14,516 nt of DNA from Candidatus Blautia intestinipullorum (GCA_019120475.1 DWVA01000091.1:1-14516); one strand, 5' to 3'. Shown: positions 5,327 through 13,569, numbered from the stretch's first letter. A program made the numbers and translations. Notes: generated by a model from the letters alone, not told the origin.

Positions 5327-7000
5327 ATGAAAAAACAGTGGTGGCATGACAAGGTGGCATATCAGATTTATCCAAAAAGCTTTTATGATTCCAACGGAGA
5401 CGGGATCGGTGATCTGCCGGGGATTATTTCAAAACTGGACTATTTGAAGGATTTGGGAGTGGATATTTTATGGCTGTCTCCTATTTATAAATCGCCTCTT
5501 GCGGACGAGGGATACGACATTGCGGATTATTACAGCATAGATCCCAGATTCGGTACGATGGAGGATATGGAGCGTCTGATCGCGGAGGCAAAGAAGCGGG
5601 ATATGTATATCCTTATGGATCTGGTTGTAAATCACTGCTCAGACGAGCATGAGTGGTTCCGTAAAGCTGTTCAGGATCCGGACGGAAAATACGGAAACTT
5701 TTTTTACATTGAAGACAGAGAGGAAGGAAAGCTTCCCTGCAACTGGCGGAGCTATTTCGGCGGTCCTGTGTGGGAGCCGCTTCCGGGACGGCCGGATAAG
5801 CAGTATCTTCATGTGTTTCATAAAAAGCAGCCGGATCTCAACTGGGAAAATCCGGAAGTGCGCCGGGAGGTATATAAAAATATTAACTGGTGGCTTGACA
5901 AAGGTCTTGGAGGCTTCCGTATCGACGCGATCATCAATATTAAGAAAAAGCTTCCGTTCTGCGATTATCCCGCAGACAGAGAGGACGGTCTTTCCTGTAT
6001 AGACAATATGCTGGCGGAAGCCAAGGGAGTTGGAGAATTTCTGGGAGAAATGGCAAGAGAGACTTTCCGTCCTCATAATGCCTTTACAGTAGGCGAGGTA
6101 TTCAATGAGAAAAAAGAAGAAATCAAAGACTTTATCGGAGAAAACGGATATTTTTCCACAATGTTTGATTTCGCGGAAACCGTTTACGGAAAAAGTCCGA
6201 AAGGCTGGTATGACAGCAGCGCCTTTCTGACTCCGGAGGAATATAAGTCGTGTATTTTTGCCGCCCAGGAAAAGATCGGCGATGTAGGTATGATATCAAA
6301 TATTATTGAAAACCACGACGAGCCCAGAGGAGTCAGCCACTATATCCTTCCGGAAGATCTCTGCGACGAATCAAAAAAGCTTCTGGCGGGAGTGTATTTT
6401 ATGTTGAGAGGTCTGCCCTTTATTTACCAGGGCCAGGAGATCGGCATGGAAAACACGGTATTCCAAAGTATTGAGGACGTGGACGACGTAAGCACGCTGG
6501 ACGAATACCGGGTGGCTCTTAACGCGGGGCTGGGAGAAGAGGAAGCGCTGAAGAAAGTGGCCGCGTTTTCCAGAGACAACGCCCGTACTCCTATGCAGTG
6601 GAACACCGGTAAAAACGCCGGATTCACAGAAGGGACGCCCTGGCTCAGAACAAATCCAAACTACCTGCGGATCAATGTGGAAGCACAGGAAAAGGATGAG
6701 AATTCTGTACTTGCTTTTTATAAGAAGCTGATCGCTCTGAGAAAGTCAGAGGAATATAAAGAGACTGTAGTATATGGAAAGCTGGTTCCTTTTATGGAAC
6801 AGGAAAAAAATCTCATCGGTTTTACCCGGGAAGGAGACAAAAAGCTTCTTGTTCTGGCAAACTTTCAGAAGGAGCCAAGGCAGGTAGCTCTTCCGTCAGA
6901 GATGGAAAAGCTACTGCTGAATAATCTGAAAGATCTGGATCTTAAGGATGGAAAAATAAATATGGGGGCGTATCAGTTTATAGTGCTGGAGCTCAGATAA
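5327..7000 (+). CDS. GH13 oligo-1,6-glucosidase / alpha-glucosidase
   Basis: A 557-residue cytoplasmic enzyme that releases glucose from the non-reducing end of short alpha-glucans (isomaltose, panose or maltose type). Length and layout match GH13 subfamily 31. The N-terminal calcium loop is DSNGDGIGD (21-29). Region I is DLVVNH (98-103), region II GFRIDA with nucleophile Asp200, region III GEVF with acid/base Glu257, and region IV ENHDEPR with Asp331. QPDLNW (168-173) is the family signature. A small beta domain ends the protein. The residue after the nucleophile is Ala201; family work links Val there to alpha-1,6 and Thr to alpha-1,4 preference, so specificity may be broad. ATG at 5327 follows TGGAG. 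Monocistronic, with its own terminator; control probably by the divergent AraC gene. No sugar transporter is adjacent. Confidence 0.92.
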   Translation: MKKQWWHDKVAYQIYPKSFYDSNGDGIGDLPGIISKLDYLKDLGVDILWLSPIYKSPLADEGYDIADYYSIDPRFGTMEDMERLIAEAKKRDMYILMDLVVNHCSDEHEWFRKAVQDPDGKYGNFFYIEDREEGKLPCNWRSYFGGPVWEPLPGRPDKQYLHVFHKKQPDLNWENPEVRREVYKNINWWLDKGLGGFRIDAIINIKKKLPFCDYPADREDGLSCIDNMLAEAKGVGEFLGEMARETFRPHNAFTVGEVFNEKKEEIKDFIGENGYFSTMFDFAETVYGKSPKGWYDSSAFLTPEEYKSCIFAAQEKIGDVGMISNIIENHDEPRGVSHYILPEDLCDESKKLLAGVYFMLRGLPFIYQGQEIGMENTVFQSIEDVDDVSTLDEYRVALNAGLGEEEALKKVAAFSRDNARTPMQWNTGKNAGFTEGTPWLRTNPNYLRINVEAQEKDENSVLAFYKKLIALRKSEEYKETVVYGKLVPFMEQEKNLIGFTREGDKKLLVLANFQKEPRQVALPSEMEKLLLNNLKDLDLKDGKINMGAYQFIVLELR

Positions 7001-7008
7001 GCATAAGA

Positions 7009-7050
7009 CCCTGCTGCCTTTTATAGAAACAAGGCGGCGGGGCGCTTTTA
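7009..7050 (+). terminator. Rho-independent terminator of the glucosidase gene
   Basis: CCCTGCTGCCTT (7009-7020) pairs with AAGGCGGCGGGG (7031-7042) over 12 bp with two G-U pairs, around a 10-nt loop, and is followed by CGCTTTTA. It ends 10 bp before the next promoter. Confidence 0.8.
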
Positions 7051-7059
7051 TATATTCAC

Positions 7060-7088
7060 TTGTTTTTTATGTCAGCGGGATTTATAAT
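7060..7088 (+). promoter_or_regulatory. Promoter of the CmpB-family gene
   Basis: TTGTTT (7060-7065) and TATAAT (7083-7088) with 17 bp between. Transcription should begin near 7095, giving a leader of about 27 nt. Confidence 0.65.
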
Positions 7089-7121
7089 GAAAGCATAAAA
7101 AAGAGAATAGGAAGGTGATCC

Positions 7122-7652
7122 GTGAAAAAAGTACAGGAATATTTCCTTTATTTTATGTTGTATTCCTTCATAGGCTGGTGCTATGAAGTATTTCTTGAGG
7201 TTGTGGTGTACCGATGGGGATTTTCCAACAGAGGCGTTCTTTTCGGCCCGTACTGTGTAGTGTATGGATTTGGAGCTTTGATCTTGATGGCTTCACTGAA
7301 CTGGCTGAAGAAAAGGAAAATTTATGTTGGAAGGATAAGTATCACTCCGGTACTTGTATTTGCAGGAATTGTAGCGATTACCACTTTAGTGGAACTTGCT
7401 GCAAGCTATATCATGGAATTTACCCAGGGAGAATGGATGTGGGACTACACAAGATTTTCATTCAATTTTCAGGGCAGGATAGCCTTGAATCCCAGCATCC
7501 GTTTTGGAATCGGAGGAATGGTGATCCTTTATCTGCTGCAGCCGCTTTTTGAAAAAGGAGTCAGAAGGCTTCCGGATAAGGTTCGGACAGTTCTGGCTGT
7601 GATTCTGGCAGTGATCCTGGCTGCTGACGTTATCCGGCTTCTGGCGGCGTAA
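7122..7652 (+). CDS. CmpB-family (PF06541) multi-pass membrane protein
   Basis: A 176-residue membrane protein with about five hydrophobic spans (roughly 7-27, 39-60, 74-98, 126-144 and 153-174). The family pattern is clear: LYSFIGWCYEV near the start, NRGVLFGPYCVVYGFGA (36-52), then LVELAASYIME and MWDYTRFSFNFQGRI (106-120). Databases often call this family a putative ABC transporter permease (type IV, CmpB), but no ATPase partner is adjacent and the real function is unknown. The start is GTG at 7122, preceded by GGAAGGTGATCC. A promoter sits just upstream, and the NUDIX gene starts 53 nt after the stop with no terminator between, so the two are probably co-transcribed. Confidence 0.85.
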   Translation: MKKVQEYFLYFMLYSFIGWCYEVFLEVVVYRWGFSNRGVLFGPYCVVYGFGALILMASLNWLKKRKIYVGRISITPVLVFAGIVAITTLVELAASYIMEFTQGEWMWDYTRFSFNFQGRIALNPSIRFGIGGMVILYLLQPLFEKGVRRLPDKVRTVLAVILAVILAADVIRLLAA

Positions 7653-7705
7653 GATTTTCCGTTACTGTTTACTGGTATATGCAGGCTGTCTTTAAAGGAG
7701 GAAAA

Positions 7706-8164
7706 ATGTACAAAGTTTTCGGACGAAGAGAAAGAGGTCAGTATTATAACAGAGAAGGGGCATATCTCATTGCATTTTCAGGAAACCGTACGGCAGTGGT
7801 CCGTACGCCGAGAGGATATTTCCTTCTGGGAGGAGGGATCCAGGGCAATGAGAGCGATGAGGAATGTATTAAAAGAGAATGTCTTGAGGAATGCGGCTAT
7901 ACCTGTACGCCTGTTCTTCTGGTCGCGGGCGCGGAGACGTACTGCGTACATGAGAAGAAAGGGCTGTTTCATCCGATCCAGAGATATTATTATGGAACAC
8001 TGAACGACAAGGTACAGTGTCCGGTAGAAAAGGATCATGAATTTCTGTGGGTGGACTATGACGAGATTCGGGGAAAGATGTACTCTGAAATGCAGAACTG
8101 GGCCCTGGAGCAATGCAGAAATATGGAGTTGGAAGGCAGACTTGATCTGAAAGCAAAAAAATAA
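7706..8164 (+). CDS. NUDIX hydrolase
   Basis: A 152-residue cytoplasmic pyrophosphohydrolase. The Nudix box is complete at residues 43-65: Gly43, five residues, Glu49, seven residues, then RECLEECGY (57-65), with REC-EE supplying the metal ligands. The substrate (a modified nucleotide, dinucleoside polyphosphate or sugar nucleotide) cannot be told from the sequence. I chose ATG at 7706 because AAAGGAGG lies 5 nt upstream; an earlier ATG at 7679 would place this site inside the gene. It is probably on the same transcript as the upstream CmpB-family gene and ends at a terminator shared with the convergent ABC genes. Confidence 0.9.
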   Translation: MYKVFGRRERGQYYNREGAYLIAFSGNRTAVVRTPRGYFLLGGGIQGNESDEECIKRECLEECGYTCTPVLLVAGAETYCVHEKKGLFHPIQRYYYGTLNDKVQCPVEKDHEFLWVDYDEIRGKMYSEMQNWALEQCRNMELEGRLDLKAKK

Positions 8165-8188
8165 AACTACAAAAGGTACCGAAAAGAA

Positions 8189-8228
8189 GAAAGGGGACAT
8201 CCTGAGCCGGATATCCCTTTCTTTTTTT
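8189..8228. terminator. Terminator between convergent NUDIX and ABC genes
   Basis: GAAAGGGG with ATCC (8189-8202) pairs with GGAT followed by TCCCTTTC (8209-8221), with one bulged G and one mismatch. Seven T residues follow on the plus strand (8222-8228). Upstream of the stem on the plus strand is GAAAAGAA, so a T-rich tract also follows it on the minus strand; it may work in both directions. Confidence 0.75.
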
Positions 8229-8240
8229 GATATAAGCCGT

Positions 8241-10001
8241 TCAGTCCTCCGTACGGACAAACTGGCTGTTGTAAAGGTGCTCGTAAAAGCCGCCTTTTTT
8301 CATAAGCTCTTCATGATTTCCCTGTTCAATGATGTTTCCGTCCTTCATAACCAGGATTTCGTCAGCGTTTCTGATCGTAGAGAGACGGTGTGCCACAATA
8401 AAGCTGGTGCGTCCCTTCATCATCTGGTCGAATGCCTTCTGAATCATCATTTCCGTCCTTGTATCAATGCTTGAAGTAGCTTCGTCCAGGATCAGCATAG
8501 GCGGCAGACAGAGCATTACCCGGGTAATGCACAGAAGCTGCTTCTGGCCCTGGCTGAGACTGTCTTCGCGAAGCTGTGTGTCCAGACCCTCGGGAAGACG
8601 GCGGATAAATTCCCAACTGTGAGATTTCTTTGCGGCTTCTATGATTTCGCTGTCTGAAGCCTCCGGTCTGCCGATACAGATATTTTCCCGAACGGTTCCG
8701 CTTTTGATCCAGGTATCCTGAAGGACCATCCCGAAACATTTTCGCAGGGCATGGCGGGAAAGCTCCTGTACCGGACGGCCGTCTATGGAGATCGTTCCGC
8801 TGTTTACATCATAAAAACGCATCAGAAGATTGATAAACGTTGTTTTTCCGCAGCCGGTAGGCCCTACAATGGCGATCCGTTTTCCGGGAGCCGCGTGAAG
8901 CGTAAAATGAGTGATCAGTTTCCTGTCAGGAGTGTAACTGAAGGAAACATCCCGGATATCCACTTCTCCCTTTACATCTTCAATCCTTCCGGAAGCTTCC
9001 GGACTTTCAGGCTCTTCTTCCAGAAGAGCGAATATCCTGGAGGCGCAGGCCAGAGCGTTCTGAAGCTCTGTTACTACGGAGCTTATGTCGTTAAATGGCT
9101 TCATATACTGGTTCGCGTAAGCAAGAAGCACAGAGAGACCGCCTACGGTAAGATGTCCTCCGGGGATCAGGAAGGCGCCTGTAAGGGCCACCGCCGCATA
9201 GATCACATTGTTTACAAAACGGGTGGAGGGATTGGTCAGGCTGCTGAAAAAGACAGCTTTCTGACTGTATTCCTTTAATTCCTGGTTTACCTGAGCAAAG
9301 CGCCGGGAAGATTTTTCCTCGTATCCAAATGCCTGCACCACTTTCTGGTTTCCGATCATTTCCTCGATCAGAGCGGTCTGCCGTCCCCTGGCCTCGCTTT
9401 GCTTTTGGAACATCTGGAAGGAATGGGAGGAAATAAACTTTGCCACAAAGAAGCTTAAGGGTGTCAGCACGATCACAAGCAGGGTGATCCATACATTCTT
9501 CGACAGCATGAAGATCAGCGTACCGATGATGGTAACGATGCCGGAAAAAAGCTGGGTAAAGCCCAGAAGAAGCCCGTCTGAGAGAATATCTGTGTCTGCG
9601 ATCACACGGCTGATGATATCGCCGGTACTGTGACGGTCCAGATAGGAAAGAGGCAGCACCTGTATGTGGCGGATGGCTTTGCTGCGGATATCCTGTACAG
9701 TACGGTAAGTCATACGGTTGTTGATCATATTCATGATCCAGGTAGCGGCGCCGGACAGCAGCACCATAATCAGGATCCTTGAGAGATAATACCACATGCG
9801 GGAGAAGTTTACCTGCCCCTGGGCGACAATCTCATCAATGGCGTCCCCGAACAGAAACGGCACGTAAAGCTGGAGGACAACGGAAACCGCGGCCAGAAGA
9901 ATACTGAGAGCCATAAGAAGCCGGTATTTTCCGATAAAGCGGAGAACCTTCCAAAGAATCTCGCTGCTTCCGGCGCCGGATTTTTTACTGCCTGTATTCA
10001 T
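8241..10001 (-). CDS. ABC exporter half-transporter (catalytically intact partner of heterodimer)
   Basis: A 586-residue ABC exporter subunit: a six-helix membrane domain in about residues 20-330, then an ATPase domain. Walker A is GPTGCGKT (380-387), the Q-loop has Gln428, Walker B ends ILDE with catalytic Glu507, and the switch His is 538 (VAHR). The signature is LSQGQ (482-486) instead of LSGGQ. The upstream gene has the opposite pattern, so the pair should form one consensus and one degenerate ATP site, as known for TM287/288 and BmrCD. ATG at 10001 overlaps the upstream stop as ATGA, and GGAGGTG precedes it, giving coupled translation. The substrate (drug, lipid or peptide) is unknown; no substrate gene is next to it. 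Confidence 0.93.
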   Translation of the reverse strand: MNTGSKKSGAGSSEILWKVLRFIGKYRLLMALSILLAAVSVVLQLYVPFLFGDAIDEIVAQGQVNFSRMWYYLSRILIMVLLSGAATWIMNMINNRMTYRTVQDIRSKAIRHIQVLPLSYLDRHSTGDIISRVIADTDILSDGLLLGFTQLFSGIVTIIGTLIFMLSKNVWITLLVIVLTPLSFFVAKFISSHSFQMFQKQSEARGRQTALIEEMIGNQKVVQAFGYEEKSSRRFAQVNQELKEYSQKAVFFSSLTNPSTRFVNNVIYAAVALTGAFLIPGGHLTVGGLSVLLAYANQYMKPFNDISSVVTELQNALACASRIFALLEEEPESPEASGRIEDVKGEVDIRDVSFSYTPDRKLITHFTLHAAPGKRIAIVGPTGCGKTTFINLLMRFYDVNSGTISIDGRPVQELSRHALRKCFGMVLQDTWIKSGTVRENICIGRPEASDSEIIEAAKKSHSWEFIRRLPEGLDTQLREDSLSQGQKQLLCITRVMLCLPPMLILDEATSSIDTRTEMMIQKAFDQMMKGRTSFIVAHRLSTIRNADEILVMKDGNIIEQGNHEELMKKGGFYEHLYNSQFVRTED

Positions 10002-11797
10002 GAAAGCACCTCCTTCACACCGGCCGGGGACAGGACGTCCTCCGGAGAAATTTTCCGATGTTCTTCTTCATATTTTCTGCATTCCTCAGGGAACTGGGAA
10101 AAATAGATTTCCCGGTAAGCGCTGCAGGAGGCCAGCAGGGAGTCGTGTGTTCCGGTTCCCACAAGCATTCCGTCGTCCAGAACAAGAATCTGGTCGGCCT
10201 GCCGGATGCTGGCAGCCCGCTGGGATACAAGAAAAGTAGTCATTTGTCCCTTTAAACGGCTAAGTGCCTTTCTGAGAGCGGCGTCTGTGGCGAAGTCCAG
10301 CGCGCTGGCGCTGTCGTCCAGGATCAGAAATTCCGGCTTTTTTACAAGAGCCCGGGCAATGGTAAGGCGCTGTCTCTGTCCGCCGGACAGATTTTTTCCG
10401 TTCTGTTCAAGGGCAAAATCCAGCTTCCCTTCTTTTCCTTCTACGATCTCACGGGCCTGGGCGATGGTAAGCGCTTCCCAGATTTCCTTATCTCCGGCGT
10501 CTTCCCGGCCCCATTTCATATTATCCCGTATGCTCCCTTTAAAAAGGGCGGCCTTCTGCGGGACAACTCCGATCTTGGAACGGAGCTCCTGACGGGTGTA
10601 ATCTTTGATGTCTTTTCCGTCCAGGAGCACCTGGCCTGAAGTGGCGTCATAAAAACGGGCGATGAGATTGACAAGAGTCGTTTTTCCGCTGCCTGTTCCG
10701 CCGATAATACCTACAGTCTGTCCTTTTTCTACGGAAAAGCTGATATCGGACAGGCTGGGAGCTCCTGTGCCCGGATAGGAAAAAGTAACGTTTTGAAACT
10801 GAACGGCGCTGCCTTTTAAGCCGCGTCCGGAGGTTTCGGAGGCGTATTTCATGCTGGAATTCACATGAAGGACGCCCGCCACACGGCCGGCGCAGGCCGC
10901 CGCTTTATTTAAAGTGATGATCAGAGAGGCGAGCTTGATCAATTCAATGATCATCTGAGCCATGTAGTTGTAGAGAGCAACTGCTTCGCCCTGCTGCATA
11001 TTTCCAAGATTGACCTGCAGACCTGCAGTATGGATGAGGATCACAGTAGCGATATTGATCAGTACATAAGTGACCGGGTTCAGAAGAGCGGAAAGCTTTC
11101 CTACAAATTCGTTGAGCTTTGTCAGCTCCTGATTGCTGATATCAAATTCTTTTACAGATTCCTGTTCCCGGCAGAACGCGCGGATCACCCGGACTCCGGT
11201 AAGATTTTCCCTGGTAAGCCTGGTCACGGCGTCCAGTCTTCCCTGTACTTTCCGGAAGAGAGGAATGCTGAGATACATGATCACAAAAACCACCAGAAAA
11301 AGAACCGGTATCGCGGCGGCGAAGATCAGGGCGCATCGTACATTGATGGTGAAAGCCATGACCATGGAGCCGATCACGATAAAAGGACTGCGGAGAAGAA
11401 GCCGGAGTCCCATGTTCAGGCCGTTCTGCACCTGATTGATATCGTCGGTGAGACGGGTGATCAGGGTATCCGTTCCCAGAGTATCCAGTTCTGAGTAAGA
11501 AAGCCCCTGAATGTGGTCGTACATCGCCTGACGGAGTTCTGCAGCAAAGCCTGCGCTTGCTTTTGCGGCAAAGAACTGGGCGGTAATGCTCACAGTCAGA
11601 CCGGCGGCGGCCATAAGTATCAGAAGAAAGAAATTCCGGACAATGAAGCCATGGTCGTTCCTGGCGATGCCTGTATCGATGATACGGGCAACTACGAGGG
11701 GAACAAGAAGATCGAACACGACTTCCAGAAACTTAAAGAAAGGCGCCAGAATACTTTCCTTTTTGTAGTTCTTCAGAAAAGGCGCGAGAGTACGCAT
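9998..11797 (-). CDS. ABC exporter half-transporter (degenerate-site partner of heterodimer)
   Basis: A 599-residue ABC exporter subunit; the membrane domain covers about residues 15-310. The ATPase domain has Walker A GGTGSGKT (366-373) and a normal signature LSGGQ (470-474). Walker B ends ILDD, with Asp495 in place of the catalytic Glu, and the switch His is Gln526 (VSQR). Its own ATP site is therefore degenerate, but its signature completes the active site of the downstream partner. I chose ATG at 11797 because GGAGG lies just upstream. The frame is open 62 codons further to 11983, but that would run through the promoter region and into the divergent LysR gene. The first gene of a two-gene transcript, probably under the LysR regulator. 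Confidence 0.93.
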   Translation of the reverse strand: MRTLAPFLKNYKKESILAPFFKFLEVVFDLLVPLVVARIIDTGIARNDHGFIVRNFFLLILMAAAGLTVSITAQFFAAKASAGFAAELRQAMYDHIQGLSYSELDTLGTDTLITRLTDDINQVQNGLNMGLRLLLRSPFIVIGSMVMAFTINVRCALIFAAAIPVLFLVVFVIMYLSIPLFRKVQGRLDAVTRLTRENLTGVRVIRAFCREQESVKEFDISNQELTKLNEFVGKLSALLNPVTYVLINIATVILIHTAGLQVNLGNMQQGEAVALYNYMAQMIIELIKLASLIITLNKAAACAGRVAGVLHVNSSMKYASETSGRGLKGSAVQFQNVTFSYPGTGAPSLSDISFSVEKGQTVGIIGGTGSGKTTLVNLIARFYDATSGQVLLDGKDIKDYTRQELRSKIGVVPQKAALFKGSIRDNMKWGREDAGDKEIWEALTIAQAREIVEGKEGKLDFALEQNGKNLSGGQRQRLTIARALVKKPEFLILDDSASALDFATDAALRKALSRLKGQMTTFLVSQRAASIRQADQILVLDDGMLVGTGTHDSLLASCSAYREIYFSQFPEECRKYEEEHRKISPEDVLSPAGVKEVLS

Positions 11798-11824
11798 ATT
11801 CTTTTTTCCTCCGTTTCTTTTGAA

Positions 11825-11854
11825 TTGACATTTTCTATTATATTCCTGTACAAT
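11825..11854 (+). promoter_or_regulatory. Candidate promoter of the second LysR gene
   Basis: A perfect TTGACA (11825-11830) and TACAAT (11849-11854) with 18 bp between. The start would be near 11861, giving a leader of about 70 nt. It overlaps the candidate promoter of the ABC genes on the other strand. Confidence 0.6.
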
Positions 11855-11866
11855 ATGATATGTATA
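11837..11866 (-). promoter_or_regulatory. Candidate promoter of the ABC exporter genes
   Basis: On the minus strand TATAAT (11842-11837) lies 18 bp after TATACA (11866-11861), four of six -35 positions. The leader would be about 33 nt. It lies face to face with the LysR promoter, so the two would compete for polymerase. Confidence 0.35.
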
Positions 11867-11873
11867 ATATTGT
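11850..11873. promoter_or_regulatory. Candidate LysR operator (ACAATAT-N10-ATATTGT)
   Basis: A perfect 7-bp dyad, ACAATAT (11850-11856) and ATATTGT (11867-11873), overlaps the LysR -10 box and the ABC -35 box. The position would let the regulator repress itself while affecting the ABC genes. The region is AT rich, so chance is a real alternative. Confidence 0.4.
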
Positions 11874-11930
11874 TTTTGATGCAGAATAATATAAAATTTA
11901 TATGATACTGAGAGAAAGAATGAAGAAGAG

Positions 11931-12782
11931 ATGGAAATCAGGCAGTTGGAATATTTCAGGGAAATAGCGGCCACCGGGAGCATTAACGAGGCGGCAAGGA
12001 GATTGAATATGTCCCAGCCTCCGCTGAGTTATCAGATGAAGCAGTTGGAGGCGGAGCTTCATGTAAAGCTGTTTGAGAGAAAAAGAACAGGAGTGACGCT
12101 GACAAAAGCCGGGCAGCTTCTCTATGAGCGTACAGAAAATCTTCTGGCTTTTGTGCGATCTACAGAGAACGAAGTGGCAAAAGCAGGAAAAAAGCAGGTC
12201 CTCCGTATCGGGATCACGCCGACTACGGTCAGTACGATCATGCCGTGTATCGCCGCCTTTTCCAGAGAAAATCCTGACGTGAATTACGAGGTGCGCGACG
12301 CGATCACTTTTACCCTGTTTAATTATCTTATGGAAGGGATCATTGATATTTCAGTGGTCCGTACGCCTATCAATCTGACAAATGTGGAATATCTGGAACT
12401 GGGCAGAGAACCGATGATCGCAGTTTTTCCTCCGCTGGAGGAGAATAGGGAAGAGAAAAAGGTTCTTCTTCTGGAAGATCTGACAGGCAGGCCGCTGATC
12501 CTTTACCGGAGATATGAAAAATTTATTATGGAAGCTTTTTCCCGAAGAAATCTGACCCCGGATATTTTCTGTGTCTGTGATGATCCCAGAGACGCTATGC
12601 TCTGGGTAAAAGAGGGACTGGCTGCAGCAGTTTTTCCGGAATCCATGAGCGGCATGTGCGGCAGTCTGGGAATCCGCTGCCTGGAAGAAAAATCCTTGGA
12701 AACAAAGATTCTTTTGATCTGGAAAAAGGGAAAGCATCTTTCAGAACCTGTACAGAAGTTTCTTGAGGTCTGTAAAAAATGA
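11931..12782 (+). CDS. LysR-family transcriptional regulator, divergent from ABC exporter genes
   Basis: A 283-residue LysR regulator. The winged helix-turn-helix is at residues 1-60 (LEYFREIAATGSINEAARRL, MSQPPLSYQMKQLE, then LFERKRTGVTLTKAG). The effector domain follows from about residue 92 (LRIGITPT). At 283 residues it is slightly short for the family, but both domains look complete. ATG at 11931 follows GAAGAAGAG, a modest ribosome site. The divergent position makes the exporter genes its likely target. The YkgJ-type gene starts 44 nt downstream with no terminator between and may be on the same transcript. Confidence 0.92.
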   Translation: MEIRQLEYFREIAATGSINEAARRLNMSQPPLSYQMKQLEAELHVKLFERKRTGVTLTKAGQLLYERTENLLAFVRSTENEVAKAGKKQVLRIGITPTTVSTIMPCIAAFSRENPDVNYEVRDAITFTLFNYLMEGIIDISVVRTPINLTNVEYLELGREPMIAVFPPLEENREEKKVLLLEDLTGRPLILYRRYEKFIMEAFSRRNLTPDIFCVCDDPRDAMLWVKEGLAAAVFPESMSGMCGSLGIRCLEEKSLETKILLIWKKGKHLSEPVQKFLEVCKK

Positions 12783-12826
12783 AAAAAACGAATCGTATTG
12801 AGACGCATTAAGAAAAGGAGAAATAT

Positions 12827-13498
12827 ATGAGAAGGGAAGTTACTCTGGAGGAAATTTCAGACGGGAGATTATATGAAGCCAACGATATGGTCAAAGCGGA
12901 CTGTCAGGGCTGTTCAGGCTGCTGCGAGTGCTGCAGAGGGATGGGAGATTCCGTTATTCTGGATCCCTATGACGTATGGCAGCTGAGCCGCGGCCTTAAG
13001 AAAAGCCCGGAGGAACTACTGGCAGGAGAACTGGAACTGGGCGTGTCGGACGGCAATATCCTTCCTCATCTTGCGATGAGAGGGCCAAAGGAAAGCTGCG
13101 TATTTCTGGATCAGGAGGGGCGCTGCGCAGTCCATGAATTCCGTCCCGGATTCTGCCGCCTGTTTCCGTTGGGAAGATATTACATAGAGGACGGATTCAG
13201 GTATATCCTGCAGATCCATGAGTGCGTCAACAAAAACCGCACAAAGATCAAAGTGAAAAAGTGGATCGATATTCCGGATCTGAAGCGCTATGAGAAATTT
13301 GTCTTTGACTGGCATGAATTTCTTTTGAAGGTGCAGGAGATTTTTTACCGGGCAGAGGATCCGTCTCTGGAAAAAAATCTGAATCTGTATGTACTGGGGC
13401 GGTTTTACCGGAAGCCCTATGAGGAGGGAAGAGATTTTTACAGCCAGTTTTATGAAAGACTGAAGGAAGCGGAGGAAATCCTTTCCCTTGAACTGTGA
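12827..13498 (+). CDS. YkgJ-family cysteine cluster protein
   Basis: A 223-residue cytoplasmic protein of the YkgJ (CxxCxxCC, PF03692) family, thought to bind a metal such as zinc or an iron-sulfur cluster; no function is established. The N-terminal cluster reads CQGCSGCCECC, six cysteines at residues 26, 29, 32, 33, 35 and 36. The second conserved block follows as CVFLDQEGRCAV (Cys91, Cys100) and RPGFCRLFPLG (Cys110), and Cys133 lies in HECVN. The last 80 residues are charged, rich in Glu, Lys and aromatic residues, and have no motif I know. ATG at 12827 has AAAAGGAG upstream. It follows the LysR gene closely and ends at a strong terminator. Confidence 0.9.
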   Translation: MRREVTLEEISDGRLYEANDMVKADCQGCSGCCECCRGMGDSVILDPYDVWQLSRGLKKSPEELLAGELELGVSDGNILPHLAMRGPKESCVFLDQEGRCAVHEFRPGFCRLFPLGRYYIEDGFRYILQIHECVNKNRTKIKVKKWIDIPDLKRYEKFVFDWHEFLLKVQEIFYRAEDPSLEKNLNLYVLGRFYRKPYEEGRDFYSQFYERLKEAEEILSLEL

Positions 13499-13507
13499 CA
13501 GCCGGAC

Positions 13508-13554
13508 TCCGTCTGTGATCCTGTTAAAAAAATTGGATCTCAGGCGGATTTTTT
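13508..13554 (+). terminator. Rho-independent terminator of the LysR-YkgJ transcript
   Basis: TCCGTCTGTGATCC (13508-13521) pairs with GGATCTCAGGCGGA (13535-13548), 14 positions with one G-U pair and one mismatch, followed by six T residues (13549-13554). Confidence 0.9.
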
Positions 13555-13569
13555 CATGCAAAAAAACGG

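Noticed and set aside
7778..8260. 160-codon minus-strand open frame over the NUDIX gene
   Set aside because: Antisense to an intact Nudix box gene, and it crosses the terminator at 8189-8228.
11798..11983. 62-codon N-terminal extension of the first ABC gene
   Set aside because: It would overlap the divergent LysR gene and its promoter, lacks a ribosome site, and its sequence is not like an ABC exporter. The ATG at 11797 has GGAGG upstream.
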